DNA of 64,000 nucleotides. Source: Alphaproteobacteria bacterium. GTDB lineage: Bacteria > Pseudomonadota > Alphaproteobacteria > Caulobacterales > Hyphomonadaceae. A program made the translations under genes and the position numbers. The notes beneath the pieces were generated by a model. That model worked only from the letters and a program-made list of their open reading frames with translations, had not been told where the DNA came from and made no database searches. Positions 27,312 through 35,948 of this stretch are shown piece after piece (position 1 is the stretch's first letter; every line of letters begins with the position of its first letter). The stretch lies in contig WGLW01000004.1 in the NCBI GenBank assembly GCA_016125405.1, positions 44,527 to 108,526 of the forward strand, read 5' to 3'.

Positions 27312-28025
27312 CTAGAAGTGAATGACGCCATAGACGATCGAAAAGTCGATCGGCAGGGCGTCGCGAATGAACTGCTTCATGAAGACGTTCTCGTTCGAGA
27401 TCACTTTGCGCGAGACATAGACGACATCGAAGCGATGCAGCGGGCCAATCTCCTGGCCGGAGAGGGCGCCGCCGGCGCGCAGGTTTAGAACGCGCGTCAA
27501 GAGTTTGCCATCAGGCGCGCGACGAAGAACGATGACATGTGTCGGCTTGCCTCGATCGGTCCAGCCGCCGGCGAGCAAAACGGCCTGGAGCGCGTCGATC
27601 TCGCCCGGCAAGTCGAACACGCCAGGAGTCTTGACGTCTCCTCCGACGAAGATCTTCTGCGACCCGAACCCGGTTGGCGAAACCGTGAGCGAGGGATCGA
27701 TCAATTCGCTGGCGTATGCGTGTTCAAGTATCGCCTGAATGTCTGTCGCAGTGCGATTGGCGACCATGACCGGCCCGATCAACGGCAGCGTCGCCCGGCC
27801 ATCCGGCGCGATGACGACTTCGCCATCCAGTTCGGGCGCGGTGCGGACGTCGACTCTGAATCTGTCGCCGGGAAAGAGCCGGTATTGCGCATCTTCCGCG
27901 GTCCAGCCGGGAAAGGCGTCCGGCTTGATGCCAGCCTGTGTCCGGGGCGCTGGGCAGGACGCGCATCCAGCGGCGGCCAGGCAGCCGAAAAGACCGCAAA
28001 CAGCGAGGCGGCGCATGGGCGACAT
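27312..28025 (-). CDS. Outer-membrane polysaccharide export lipoprotein (Wza/HfsD-like)
   Basis: Forms the outer-membrane exit of a Wzx/Wzy-type exopolysaccharide pathway. The 237-residue protein has a lipobox (AAAGC, Cys21), a Poly_export/OPX domain (about residues 45-125, YRLFPGDRFRVDV...) and a SLBB domain (QKIFVGGDVKTPGVFDLPG, about 130-150). It lacks the long C-terminal helix of Wza, like the shorter HfsD type. It is divergent from hfsA/hfsB-like genes across an 83-base promoter region, which supports a holdfast-type assembly. ATG 28016 is an alternative start. Confidence 0.87.
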   Translation of the reverse strand: MSPMRRLAVCGLFGCLAAAGCASCPAPRTQAGIKPDAFPGWTAEDAQYRLFPGDRFRVDVRTAPELDGEVVIAPDGRATLPLIGPVMVANRTATDIQAILEHAYASELIDPSLTVSPTGFGSQKIFVGGDVKTPGVFDLPGEIDALQAVLLAGGWTDRGKPTHVIVLRRAPDGKLLTRVLNLRAGGALSGQEIGPLHRFDVVYVSRKVISNENVFMKQFIRDALPIDFSIVYGVIHF

Positions 28026-28108
28026 GCCGGTTTCTGTCGCCGGAATGGATAATCCATTCTTAAGACAGGCGGGCGAAGCCTAATCTGTTAACTGGCTGGG
28101 ATTCGGTC

Positions 28109-29548
28109 GTGAGCGTTGAAACCTGGAGTGAGCGGGAGCCCGCTGGCGCCGCGCCAGCCAGGCCGCGGTCGGCCGGGCGGATGCGCACACGGCTTGGCCT
28201 CGCTGATGTGGTGCTTCAACTCTGGCGCTCCAGATGGTTGATGTTGCTTGTTTTCCTGCCGATCGCGTTGCTCGGCGCCGCGATCGCATTGGTGTTCCCG
28301 ACCCAGTATTCCGCTTCGACCCGATTGTTCGTCGCCTTGGGTCAGGAAGGCGAGCTTCGTACCGAAGCCGAACTCGCCTCCTCGCCGGTTATTGCGGACA
28401 GGGTCATAAAGTCTGTCGGCCTTGCTCGGCTTTATCCAGAGATCGGAGAAGCGGAGGCGAGGGCGCCCGACAAGGCGCGCCTTCTGGATGGCAAGGCGCG
28501 GGCCCTGTTCGCGAAACACTTCGATGCATCGGTCTCGCCCGGCTCATCCATTCTGCGCCTCGGGTTCTCCCACCCCGATCCCAGGGTTGCAGCAGAGACG
28601 CTGAACACGCTGGTAAAGGTCTATCTCGATTACCGGGGCGAGGTTCTCGACGGCCGCTACACGGCCGGCCTGGTTGACCAGCGCGCCGCGATTGAGGGCA
28701 GGTTGAAGGCGGCGGACGAGTCGCTCCGCTCTTTCCTCGCGAAAAACAACATCAGCGATTTCGTCGCCGAGAGGAACGCGGTCTCGCGTCTACTCGCAAC
28801 GCTCTCCGATGAAATCTCCAGCACAGAAGCCTCCCGCAGCGAGACCGAAGCGCGGATTGCGGGCCTGCGGACGCAGCTTGCCGCAACGCCGCGTCAGGCC
28901 GACCTTTATGTCGATACGACTTCGGGCAAGGCCTTGTCCGACCTCAGGCTCCAGCGCGAGGATCTGCTTACGCGCTACAAACCTGACAGCCAGACCGTGC
29001 AGGACATCGATCGCAAGATCAGGCGACTTGAAACCCTTGTCGACGCTTCGCCCCAGGAAGGCGTCAAGCGAGTTGGCGCGAACCCGACGTGGCAGGCTCT
29101 TGCGACCGAACTTGCCTCAGCGCGCGCAACCGCTCAGGCGCTGCAAGGTCGGCTTGTGGACTTGCAGCGCCAGAGAGACGAGGCGGAACAGCGCCGCGCG
29201 GTCCTGGCGGCTGTTGCGCCCGACTTTCAGCGTCTGTCGCGCGACCGTACGGCGCTCGAAAATTCCGCGCAGGCGCTGGCGGAACGCGAGCAGGCGGAGC
29301 AGACGCGAAGCGAACTGGCCGCGCGCAAATCCGCCGACATTTCAATCTTCGAGCCCGTCGCGCCGCCTCCACAAGGGGCTTCGCCCAGGCGACTGATCGC
29401 CCTGGCCGGCATGGCGATTGGATTGGCGCTGGCGCTGGTTGTTGGCCTGGTCCGCGCCGCCTCGCTTCGTACATTGCCGACAGCCCGGTCCGTCGAGCGC
29501 ACGCTCCGGCTGAGTGTTCTGGGCGCTGCCGGAGCGCGCAGTCGGTGA
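28109..29548 (+). CDS. Polysaccharide co-polymerase/chain-length protein (Wzz/GumC, HfsA-like)
   Basis: Controls chain length and links polymerase to export channel. The 479-residue protein has a first membrane helix (about residues 45-70, after LQLWRSRW), a long periplasmic coiled-coil region (about 180-400, rich in Glu, Gln, Arg and Ala) and a second helix (about 428-450). The tyrosine-kinase domain seen in Wzc is a separate gene here. The start is GTG 28109. The stop overlaps the next start (GTGA), so it is coupled to the hfsB-like gene. Confidence 0.87.
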   Translation: MSVETWSEREPAGAAPARPRSAGRMRTRLGLADVVLQLWRSRWLMLLVFLPIALLGAAIALVFPTQYSASTRLFVALGQEGELRTEAELASSPVIADRVIKSVGLARLYPEIGEAEARAPDKARLLDGKARALFAKHFDASVSPGSSILRLGFSHPDPRVAAETLNTLVKVYLDYRGEVLDGRYTAGLVDQRAAIEGRLKAADESLRSFLAKNNISDFVAERNAVSRLLATLSDEISSTEASRSETEARIAGLRTQLAATPRQADLYVDTTSGKALSDLRLQREDLLTRYKPDSQTVQDIDRKIRRLETLVDASPQEGVKRVGANPTWQALATELASARATAQALQGRLVDLQRQRDEAEQRRAVLAAVAPDFQRLSRDRTALENSAQALAEREQAEQTRSELAARKSADISIFEPVAPPPQGASPRRLIALAGMAIGLALALVVGLVRAASLRTLPTARSVERTLRLSVLGAAGARSR

Positions 29549-30240
29549 TTGATCTGCGTCCTGACCTGCGGGGACTGATGCGCCAGCTTGCCCTCACGCC
29601 TGCTGAGGACGGCGGGCGGACCATACTGTTCATGTCTGCGCGCGCAGAAGAGGGCGTCTCCAGCGTGGCGGCGTCCTTCGCCCTCATGGCCGCTGAAACT
29701 GCCCGCAAACCTGTATGGCTCGTCGACCTGGACCTCAGACGCAATCATGCGTTCAACGCCTTCGCCGTCGGGGAGTTCGCCTCGAAATTCGGCGGCGTCG
29801 GTCCGCCTTATTCCGCCTATCTCAAGACCAGGCCGTTCTTCGCGATCGAACCCGAAGATGCAAACGCCAACGCCAGTGTCGGCGTGTTCACGGCGCATCG
29901 TGTCGGAGAGACGCGGCTGATGGTGACGCAGTTCGACAAGACACGGATCAAGCCTGGCCATTCCATTCGCATTCGAACGGGGCCGGAATACTGGGCCGCC
30001 GCGCGCGCCGCGACGAGCTGGACGGTGGTCGATGCGCCAGCGCTTGAACGGTCATCGGCCGGCCTCGCCATCGCTTCCCAGATGGACCGCTCGGTCATTG
30101 TCGTTAAGGCCGACGAAACCACGCCGGAGGAGGTTGAGACATTGCGCCGCGAACTTGTTGCTCACGGCGGCAAGGTTGCCGGAGTTGTGCTGAACCACGA
30201 ACGCGCGGATGCGCGCTTCATCGATCAACTGACGTCCTGA
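29545..30240 (+). CDS. HfsB-like MinD/BY-kinase-fold partner with degenerate Walker A
   Basis: The 231-residue protein corresponds to the cytoplasmic kinase half of Wzc/CpsD. The P-loop that should read GEGKS/T is EEGVSS (residues 35-40): the phosphate-binding lysine is Val. The Walker A' region WLVDLDLRR (58-66) is kept, and no Tyr-rich C-terminal cluster is present. It is thus probably a non-catalytic or altered-ATPase partner of the chain-length protein. The start is GTG 29545 overlapping the upstream stop by 4 bases; a longer in-frame extension to 29089 only mirrors the previous gene. Confidence 0.82.
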   Translation: MIDLRPDLRGLMRQLALTPAEDGGRTILFMSARAEEGVSSVAASFALMAAETARKPVWLVDLDLRRNHAFNAFAVGEFASKFGGVGPPYSAYLKTRPFFAIEPEDANANASVGVFTAHRVGETRLMVTQFDKTRIKPGHSIRIRTGPEYWAAARAATSWTVVDAPALERSSAGLAIASQMDRSVIVVKADETTPEEVETLRRELVAHGGKVAGVVLNHERADARFIDQLTS

Positions 30241-30305
30241 GAGCGGTCGCCAGGGCGGCAAGAAGAGCCCGGTTTACAAGGCAGGGGAGTGGCAGGGGAG
30301 CTGCG

Positions 30306-31259
30306 TCAGGCGGTGGCCTGTGCACGTTCAAGCTGTTCGACAAGGTCCGGCGGGAAGGGCGATTGATAGGGCTCAACGCCAAGTCGTTTGCGCACGATTT
30401 CCGTGGGGTCCTGCCAGACATCCGGCCAGGCGACGCCCAGAAGCTGGGGCGACCCACGCCCGTGTCGCCACGCCGACAGGATAATTTCCAGCAACAGCGG
30501 CAGTCCTTCGGGCCGCTTTATCGCCGCCTTCGTCGTGACGACGCAGAGGAATTGCGCAGAATAGTTGTGCCCGAACTGCGACAGCTGGAACGCGGAGATG
30601 GCCACCTCGTGCAGCGCAGTCGTCTGATACCCGCCGACGATGTGCCAGAGGTCATGGCATTGCAGGATGCGGACATTGAGATAATCCAGCGGCGGCGGCA
30701 GGTTCGCGAGGCCCAACGCATCACGATCCAGCACTTCAAGATCGAAATCGTTGTCGACGATCAGACTGTGAAACGCCGCTCCCAGAGACCCTGGCGGGCA
30801 GGCCGCAAGGTCTTCGAGACGAAAACGGTCCGGCCATCCCTGTCTGACGGCGTCTGCCACGCCAGCATATGTCAGGCTGGCGCGGCCGGCGCGGCCCGCA
30901 AACCCATCGTCGACAAACGCCCCCAGGCTGGCCGTGCGCGTCGTGAAGGCGCCGGCGTCCGTTCGCGCATCGTCATCGATAAAGTCCCAGAAGGGCGCCC
31001 ATAGATCCGGCGATCCCGTTCCGCTTCCCTCAAGCAGGGTCATTGCCGGTGAAGCTTCGCCAAACCATCCCGCCGCCGCTGCGTCGTAGGCCTGACGAAT
31101 CTGTTCCGGCTCGATGAAGGCAACGCGCGCCAGCAGGGCCGCAAGGTCCGCGGCCGCTGTCAGGTCGCCCTGCTTCGTCAGACGCGCCAGCAGCGCGGGA
31201 TCGGCGTCACCGGTTTGTGCAAGCGTCTGAAATCTCTGCTTCGCTGCGTCGGCGATCAT
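30306..31259 (-). CDS. Coq4 family protein, ubiquinone biosynthesis
   Basis: The 317-residue protein has the Coq4 zinc motif HDLWH (202-206) with the downstream glutamate exactly 11 residues later (E218), matching HDxxH-x11-E. Coq4 acts in ubiquinone biosynthesis; human COQ4 has been reported as an oxidative decarboxylase that acts on C1 of the ring. The protein carries an extra N-terminal segment (about 1-150) of less clear relation. It is convergent to hfsB-like, and its place between surface-sugar genes appears incidental. Confidence 0.85.
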   Translation of the reverse strand: MIADAAKQRFQTLAQTGDADPALLARLTKQGDLTAAADLAALLARVAFIEPEQIRQAYDAAAAGWFGEASPAMTLLEGSGTGSPDLWAPFWDFIDDDARTDAGAFTTRTASLGAFVDDGFAGRAGRASLTYAGVADAVRQGWPDRFRLEDLAACPPGSLGAAFHSLIVDNDFDLEVLDRDALGLANLPPPLDYLNVRILQCHDLWHIVGGYQTTALHEVAISAFQLSQFGHNYSAQFLCVVTTKAAIKRPEGLPLLLEIILSAWRHGRGSPQLLGVAWPDVWQDPTEIVRKRLGVEPYQSPFPPDLVEQLERAQATA

Positions 31260-31332
31260 GGCAGCCTCTCCGCAAGGGGAGTGAAGCTACGCATCGCTCC
31301 TTGCGACGACAAGCGGCGCCGTTGCGGCAAGA

Positions 31333-32772
31333 TCAGGCTTTTGGGGAGGCGCTCCCTAGTCTCTGGAGGTTTTTCTCGTGTGTGCGGCGGTCGAGCGAGT
31401 AGAACGCGATCGCCGACAGCATGCCCAGCTGCAGCAGGACAAGCGCTGGTATGTAGTACCAGCCGAGGCGTTGGAGGACCTCATCGGGCACCGCCGAGGG
31501 CGTTGCATTGGCCGGAAACCGCGCCAACGCGAGAATCAGCGCCGCAGCCATTACGCCGACGCCCGACACCATTTTTTGGACAAACGTATTGGCCGCAAAA
31601 AATACACCCTCGGATCGGCGTCCGGTTTTGAGTTCCGATTGCTCGACCAGGTCAGCGATCATCGAGGCCATGAGCGCCTGAAAGGCAACGGTAAGTGCGA
31701 CGCTGATCTGACCGATGACCAGCACGCTCCAGAATGTAGCTGGATCGCCGCCGTCCGACAGAACCCCGAACAGACGCAGCGCCACTGCAAGCGGAGAGAC
31801 GATCAGGGCAACTCCGCCAATAACGATGGCGGCGCGTTTCTTGTTCAGTCGTTGGGCTATCAACGGCGCGATGGCGGCGCCAAGCAGGGCCGAGACGAAA
31901 ACGGCAAGTGTGATTTCGCCGATCTGCACGGAGGAAAAGGCCCAGAAGTAGGTCGAGAAGTAGACCGACAGCGCGCTGACCAGACCGGATGCGACAAAAG
32001 CAAAGATCGCTGCGATGAACAGCGCCACAAACGACCGGTTTGCCAGCGTCTCGAACATGTCGCGGAAGACGGTGACGAGCGTAAGTCGCCTTGGCTCCGG
32101 GTGCACGAGGCGGGAGACCCAGGAATGGGTGCCCAGCGATGACGTCATGATCGACAGAAATATCAGCGCCGCCGAGATTCCGGCGTAGGCGACGTAGGCG
32201 GCCGGATTGAGTTGGCCTTGCGGGATCGCGCCGGTAGCGAATGCCGGAAAAAGGAAGAAAAACATAATGACTGTCATGGCGTTGCCGCCGGCCCAGCCAA
32301 AGAAAGTTCGATACGACATGAGCACGCTGCGCTGGTCGTAATCCCGGCTCAGTTCCGGCGCGAGCGCTGCGCTGGGCGTTTCGAAGAAGGTGATGAAGGT
32401 TCGCGTCAGAACGGCGAGCGTCAGCAAATACCAGAATAGTTCGGTCTGGTTCCAGCTCCCCGGCGGTCTCCAGAGAAGGAAGTAGCTGACGGTCACCGGG
32501 ATGGCCGATGCGTACATGAAGACATGGCGCCGTCCCCATCGGGACCTGAAGACGTCCGACCAATAGCCGACGACAGGGTCGGATATCGCATCGGCAACAA
32601 GCGCTATGGTCAACGCCAAACCAACCAGACGCGCATCAAGGCCGATCACCTGGCTGTAGAAAATCAGAAGAAAGAAGCTGAAGCCGCTGTCCTTGACGCC
32701 GAATGCGACGCCTCCGAGACCATAGGCGAGCCTTGTTGAAATGCCGGGCGCCCGCGGAGTTGCAACCGTCAC
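31333..32772 (-). CDS. MFS transporter of the GPH (glycoside/pentoside/hexuronide) family
   Basis: A 479-residue membrane protein with 12 predicted helices. The segment LVADAISDPVVGYWSDVFRSRWGRRHVFMYAS (about residues 58-89) is the loop-2 motif of MelB-type cation:sugar symporters. The substrate might be a sugar or glycoside. It lies beside polysaccharide genes but is not overlapping them, so a direct link to their polymer is only inferred. Confidence 0.85.
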   Translation of the reverse strand: MTVATPRAPGISTRLAYGLGGVAFGVKDSGFSFFLLIFYSQVIGLDARLVGLALTIALVADAISDPVVGYWSDVFRSRWGRRHVFMYASAIPVTVSYFLLWRPPGSWNQTELFWYLLTLAVLTRTFITFFETPSAALAPELSRDYDQRSVLMSYRTFFGWAGGNAMTVIMFFFLFPAFATGAIPQGQLNPAAYVAYAGISAALIFLSIMTSSLGTHSWVSRLVHPEPRRLTLVTVFRDMFETLANRSFVALFIAAIFAFVASGLVSALSVYFSTYFWAFSSVQIGEITLAVFVSALLGAAIAPLIAQRLNKKRAAIVIGGVALIVSPLAVALRLFGVLSDGGDPATFWSVLVIGQISVALTVAFQALMASMIADLVEQSELKTGRRSEGVFFAANTFVQKMVSGVGVMAAALILALARFPANATPSAVPDEVLQRLGWYYIPALVLLQLGMLSAIAFYSLDRRTHEKNLQRLGSASPKA

Positions 32773-32931
32773 GGCTGGATCATGTGTAGCGATGCTCAGC
32801 CCCCTCTCGCGACCCGGCGGCGGCTCCTATCACTGCACGGCCTTCGGGGTGCGGCAAGCGACGTGTTGAGATGACGTCGCGACGGGCCGGTGTGGTCGAT
32901 ACGTGCGGCCCGTCAGGACACCTTCAACGTC

Positions 32932-33699
32932 CTAGTTGATGACGCCGGACAGCACTGCGCCCAGCGTTGGTGTCGTGACGACCGCGCCTTCGCCGGCGGC
33001 GCGTTTGCAGAGTTCCGCGAGCAGGTCCGGCGAAACTCCAAATTCCGTTGGTCTCGGGCTGACATCGTGCGTGAAGAAGATCAGCCAGCCTTTTGAACGG
33101 ATACAATTTTCCAGCATGGCGAAGGCGCGTTTCCGGCGCGTCTCGCCATCGCCAAGTTCGACGGCGCGAAGCTGTGCGCGATCCGTGTCTCCGCGATTGA
33201 CCCCCGGCAGCACGCCGCGCGCCGTGGCGAAGGTATCGGCCGCCCAGCGTTTGGCGACGTAGGTTGTCTCGCCATAAGGCCAGGCAAAGCTGGATATGTT
33301 TGCGTCGAGACCGGCCTCCGCAAGCGCAACAAGGTTTGCCGCGACGTCTTTCTCAACGCGGTCGATCGGCTTGCGCGCGCAATCGAGATGGCTGTGCGTA
33401 TGGGCTGCGATCTCGTGACCGCGGGATGCAAGGTCGCCGATCATGGCGACGTCGAACATTTCGCCCATCGGTCCGCGCTGGCCCATGAAGGAGGTGGCGG
33501 CGTAGAAGGCCGCTCGTCCGCCGGCCGCTTCGACGATGTCGGCGCCGCGCGCGGCGGACTTCGGAAAGTCGTCGAAGGTGAAACTCACCACCGGCCGGTC
33601 CGGGGCGACGGTCGACGGCGCAGCCATGGACCACTGGACGAGCCGGCGGCCAATCCTCGCCGGCAGGCTTTGCGATGGACGGCGCCCCCACGCCTCCAT
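32932..33699 (-). CDS. NodB-type polysaccharide deacetylase (HfsH-like)
   Basis: Removes N-acetyl groups from GlcNAc-type sugars in a polymer. The 255-residue protein has the NodB motifs TFDD (41-44) and HTHSH (100-104), and the later FAWPYGE and IFFTHDV blocks. There is no signal peptide, as in cytoplasmic HfsH of Caulobacter, which deacetylates holdfast precursor. ATG 33699 shares one base with the glycosyltransferase stop (TGATG), so the two are coupled; the longer frame to 34017 lies inside the glycosyltransferase gene and is not used. Confidence 0.88.
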   Translation of the reverse strand: MEAWGRRPSQSLPARIGRRLVQWSMAAPSTVAPDRPVVSFTFDDFPKSAARGADIVEAAGGRAAFYAATSFMGQRGPMGEMFDVAMIGDLASRGHEIAAHTHSHLDCARKPIDRVEKDVAANLVALAEAGLDANISSFAWPYGETTYVAKRWAADTFATARGVLPGVNRGDTDRAQLRAVELGDGETRRKRAFAMLENCIRSKGWLIFFTHDVSPRPTEFGVSPDLLAELCKRAAGEGAVVTTPTLGAVLSGVIN

Positions 33700-34631
33700 C
33701 AGACGCCCCCAGGTCGAAGCATGGATCGCCACGCATTCAGCGCGCGACCGCGCAGAGCGACGGGAAGCCCGTGCAGGCCGGCGATCCGGCCGGTTGCGGC
33801 AGCCAGCAGGGGACGAAAGGGGAGACCATGAATATGACGGCCTTCGCGGCTGGCAGGCCCCGTGCTGCGGCTCTGCCGCCAGATCGCCGCGTACCTCGAC
33901 ATGAACGTCTTGTCGTCGTCGAAACCGAGACGCGTCGCAGTGTTGTCTATGTGGATTATGGGAAAACGAGTGGCGACGGCTGGCCCCCAGTCGTCGCGGT
34001 CTGCATCGAACGGGCAAGCGGCCAGCACATCGGCATGGACCGCCATGTTACCCGTGAGCACATGGTGGCCAGGCGCCGTCGAACGCTGGGCTGCATCGAG
34101 GCATTCCGAGGTCCGGGCGTGCCAGCGATGCAGAGCGGATCGCGGATCGTCAGAGGCCTGCTTGAGCGAGTAGCCGCCAACGATCACGGCGGGCGCGTTG
34201 GCCAGAGCAATGGCGTCGAGATACGCCTCCACGAAACGCCGGCTATCGGGCGCCAGATTGCCGTCGAGCACGAGAATCCAGGGGGCGCGGGCATGGGTGA
34301 TTGCGCGAGGGGCTGAGCCGGACTGCCCGGGCTTCTCAAGCGACGTGACCACACGGACAGGTGCAAGCGCATGGTCAGCGGCGTCTGTCGCGCGCATGAG
34401 CGCCGCCTCGCCCGGCGCCGCCCAATTGTCGACAATGATCTCGATCGCCAGCGCTCTCGGCGTGGACGCCAGTGCGGCGACAAGACGGGACGCATCCCTG
34501 CGGCCGGCCGAGATCGCAATCGACAACCGCGGCTTTGCATCCGCCCACAAAGGATTGTCATGCATGATTTCCAGCGTCGCCGGCGGCGCGCCGGCAAGAT
34601 GTTGGAGTACCAGCCGGACTGGAGCGTGCAT
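33699..34631 (-). CDS. Family 2 glycosyltransferase (HfsG-like)
   Basis: The roughly 310-residue protein has the GT2 fold pattern: LSIAISAGRRDASRLVAAL start strand, a VVTSLEKPGQSGSAPRAITHA segment, and the acceptor-loop region ILVLDGNLAP, where the usual DxD is DGN. The late DADRDDW motif resembles the GT2 ED/DD catalytic region. It adds a sugar to a lipid-linked precursor. ATG 34631 is preferred because GGGGGG lies about 9 bases upstream; GTG 34649 is possible. It is coupled to the deacetylase, the hfsG-hfsH order. Confidence 0.8.
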   Translation of the reverse strand: MHAPVRLVLQHLAGAPPATLEIMHDNPLWADAKPRLSIAISAGRRDASRLVAALASTPRALAIEIIVDNWAAPGEAALMRATDAADHALAPVRVVTSLEKPGQSGSAPRAITHARAPWILVLDGNLAPDSRRFVEAYLDAIALANAPAVIVGGYSLKQASDDPRSALHRWHARTSECLDAAQRSTAPGHHVLTGNMAVHADVLAACPFDADRDDWGPAVATRFPIIHIDNTATRLGFDDDKTFMSRYAAIWRQSRSTGPASREGRHIHGLPFRPLLAAATGRIAGLHGLPVALRGRALNAWRSMLRPGGV

Positions 34632-34939
34632 GACGCTATCGCCCCCCACGTGCGCTGTCGCACAGACGCGACCCGGCCGCGTTCGCAGGGCAATCCGTTT
34701 CGGGCAGTTTGGCCCGGGTCAGGCATTTGGCGCGCATGGGACGTCCGGCTCGATCCAGCCGGTTGGGTCTACGCCAATGGGGTCAAGGCCAGCTTGAGCC
34801 GGTCGGTGAAATTGCTTCGATCAGGGGCGCACACGCCGAAAATCGCCAGCAATCACGGGGCCGGATCCCGGTCCCAAAACGAAAACGACCGCGCTGCCAT
34901 AAGGGCGGCGCGGCCGTTTCCTGTAGTTTGCCTGGGGCC
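34632..34939. other. Intergenic region, 308 bases
   Basis: Holds the promoter region of the glycosyltransferase gene (minus strand) and the terminator of the redoxin gene at 34883-34919. I see no other coding or regulatory signal. Confidence 0.5.
34883..34919 (-). terminator. Rho-independent terminator of the redoxin gene
   Basis: AAACG...CGTTT arms with a GC-rich inner stem (CCGCGC with GCGCGG), followed on the minus strand by CGTTTTCGTTTT. It lies about 20 bases downstream of the redoxin stop. Confidence 0.75.
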
Positions 34940-35623
34940 TCAGCTCTTGTCGCGGGCCGGGAAGTTGACGATGCAGCCGTCCGTCGGGCGCGTCACGACG
35001 GGTACGGTTTTGCCGGCCAGCGTCGCGTCGAGAACGTCCGTCGTCCAGTTGTTGTCGGCGTGCGCCCGTGCGCGGCCATAGGTCAGCCGGTCATCGAGCG
35101 GGCCGTGATAGAGAATCTTGAAGTTCTTGCTGGGGTCGAGCACCACTACGTCCGCCGTTCGCTGGACGCCGACATTGAGGCCGACCTTCTGGTCCGTGTC
35201 CTTGAGCACGGGCATCTTGATGTCGAACTTCTCGATCTCCTGCTTGATCATCTCAGGCGTGTCCTGGATGTTCGAGTTGATCATCATGAACTTGACGCCC
35301 TTGGGGCTGTACTTTGCGGCGGCTTCCTTGATGGCCGGCGTCATCTGCTGGACAATCGGGCAGCCAACGCCTTGCCAGATCAGCACGACGGCCTTGGCGT
35401 CTTTCATGTCGTAGAGGTGGTGCATCTTCCCGTCCTGGTCGGGAAGCGTGAAATCGTTGATCCGCTCGGGCGTCTTGATCACGCCGGAGGCGTCCGGCTT
35501 GGCGATGAGCGGCGACACGGGCGCGGCCGTATGAATCGATGCCTGGACCAGCTTCTGGGCGAAGGCTGGCGCGGCGATGAGGCTGAGGCCAATGGCGGTG
35601 GCGGCTAGCAAGCGAGCATTCAC
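34940..35623 (-). CDS. Periplasmic thioredoxin-fold redoxin (AhpC/TSA-like)
   Basis: The 227-residue protein has a cleavable signal (MNARLL... ending APAFAQ at about residue 23) and a thioredoxin fold with FTLPDQDGKMHHLYDMKDAKAVVLIW and a single Cys88 in VGCPIVQQM. A second Cys sits near the C-terminus (TDGCIVNFP). It is not a CxxC thioredoxin, so it resembles a one-Cys peroxiredoxin-type or redoxin protein of unknown target. The start is GTG 35623 with GGAGG upstream. Confidence 0.82.
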   Translation of the reverse strand: MNARLLAATAIGLSLIAAPAFAQKLVQASIHTAAPVSPLIAKPDASGVIKTPERINDFTLPDQDGKMHHLYDMKDAKAVVLIWQGVGCPIVQQMTPAIKEAAAKYSPKGVKFMMINSNIQDTPEMIKQEIEKFDIKMPVLKDTDQKVGLNVGVQRTADVVVLDPSKNFKILYHGPLDDRLTYGRARAHADNNWTTDVLDATLAGKTVPVVTRPTDGCIVNFPARDKS

Positions 35624-35948
35624 GGGGAGATCCTCCAGGTTCGAATTCAGGTCCGGGGCGTTTCCTGCGCCATGACGACGGAACTGCGGGCGCACGCGGC
35701 CCCAGGGAAATGCTCCAAGCCTTGATTTATATGGGGAGGACTATCCCGCAATCCCCTGACAGCGTCAAACCTCGCGCGCTGTATCGCACCATAATGTGTT
35801 CCGGCTTGAGCCGCCGTCACAGGTCGGTGAGCCAACCAAGCCCCTCCGCCAATTGCGGCGACATTGTGATTGCCGCAAGGAAACCACCCCGAAAACGAAA
35901 ACAGGCGGCCGAAGCCGCCTGTTCCCGTCGTCAGTTTGGTCGTTTGGA
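35624..35948. other. Intergenic region, 325 bases
   Basis: Contains the promoter region of the redoxin gene and the strong terminator of the TonB receptor gene (35900-35923). No gene or further structure is visible. Confidence 0.5.
35900..35923 (-). terminator. Rho-independent terminator of the TonB-dependent receptor gene
   Basis: A perfect 10-bp stem, AACAGGCGGC with GCCGCCTGTT, around the tetraloop CGAA (TTCG on the minus strand), followed on the minus strand by TTCGTTTTCG. It ends the receptor transcript about 25 bases after the stop. Confidence 0.9.

Noticed and set aside
30280..30300. 10-base direct repeat GGCAGGGGAG, twice with one base between
   Set aside because: Too short and lies between convergent gene ends; likely chance or a small duplication.
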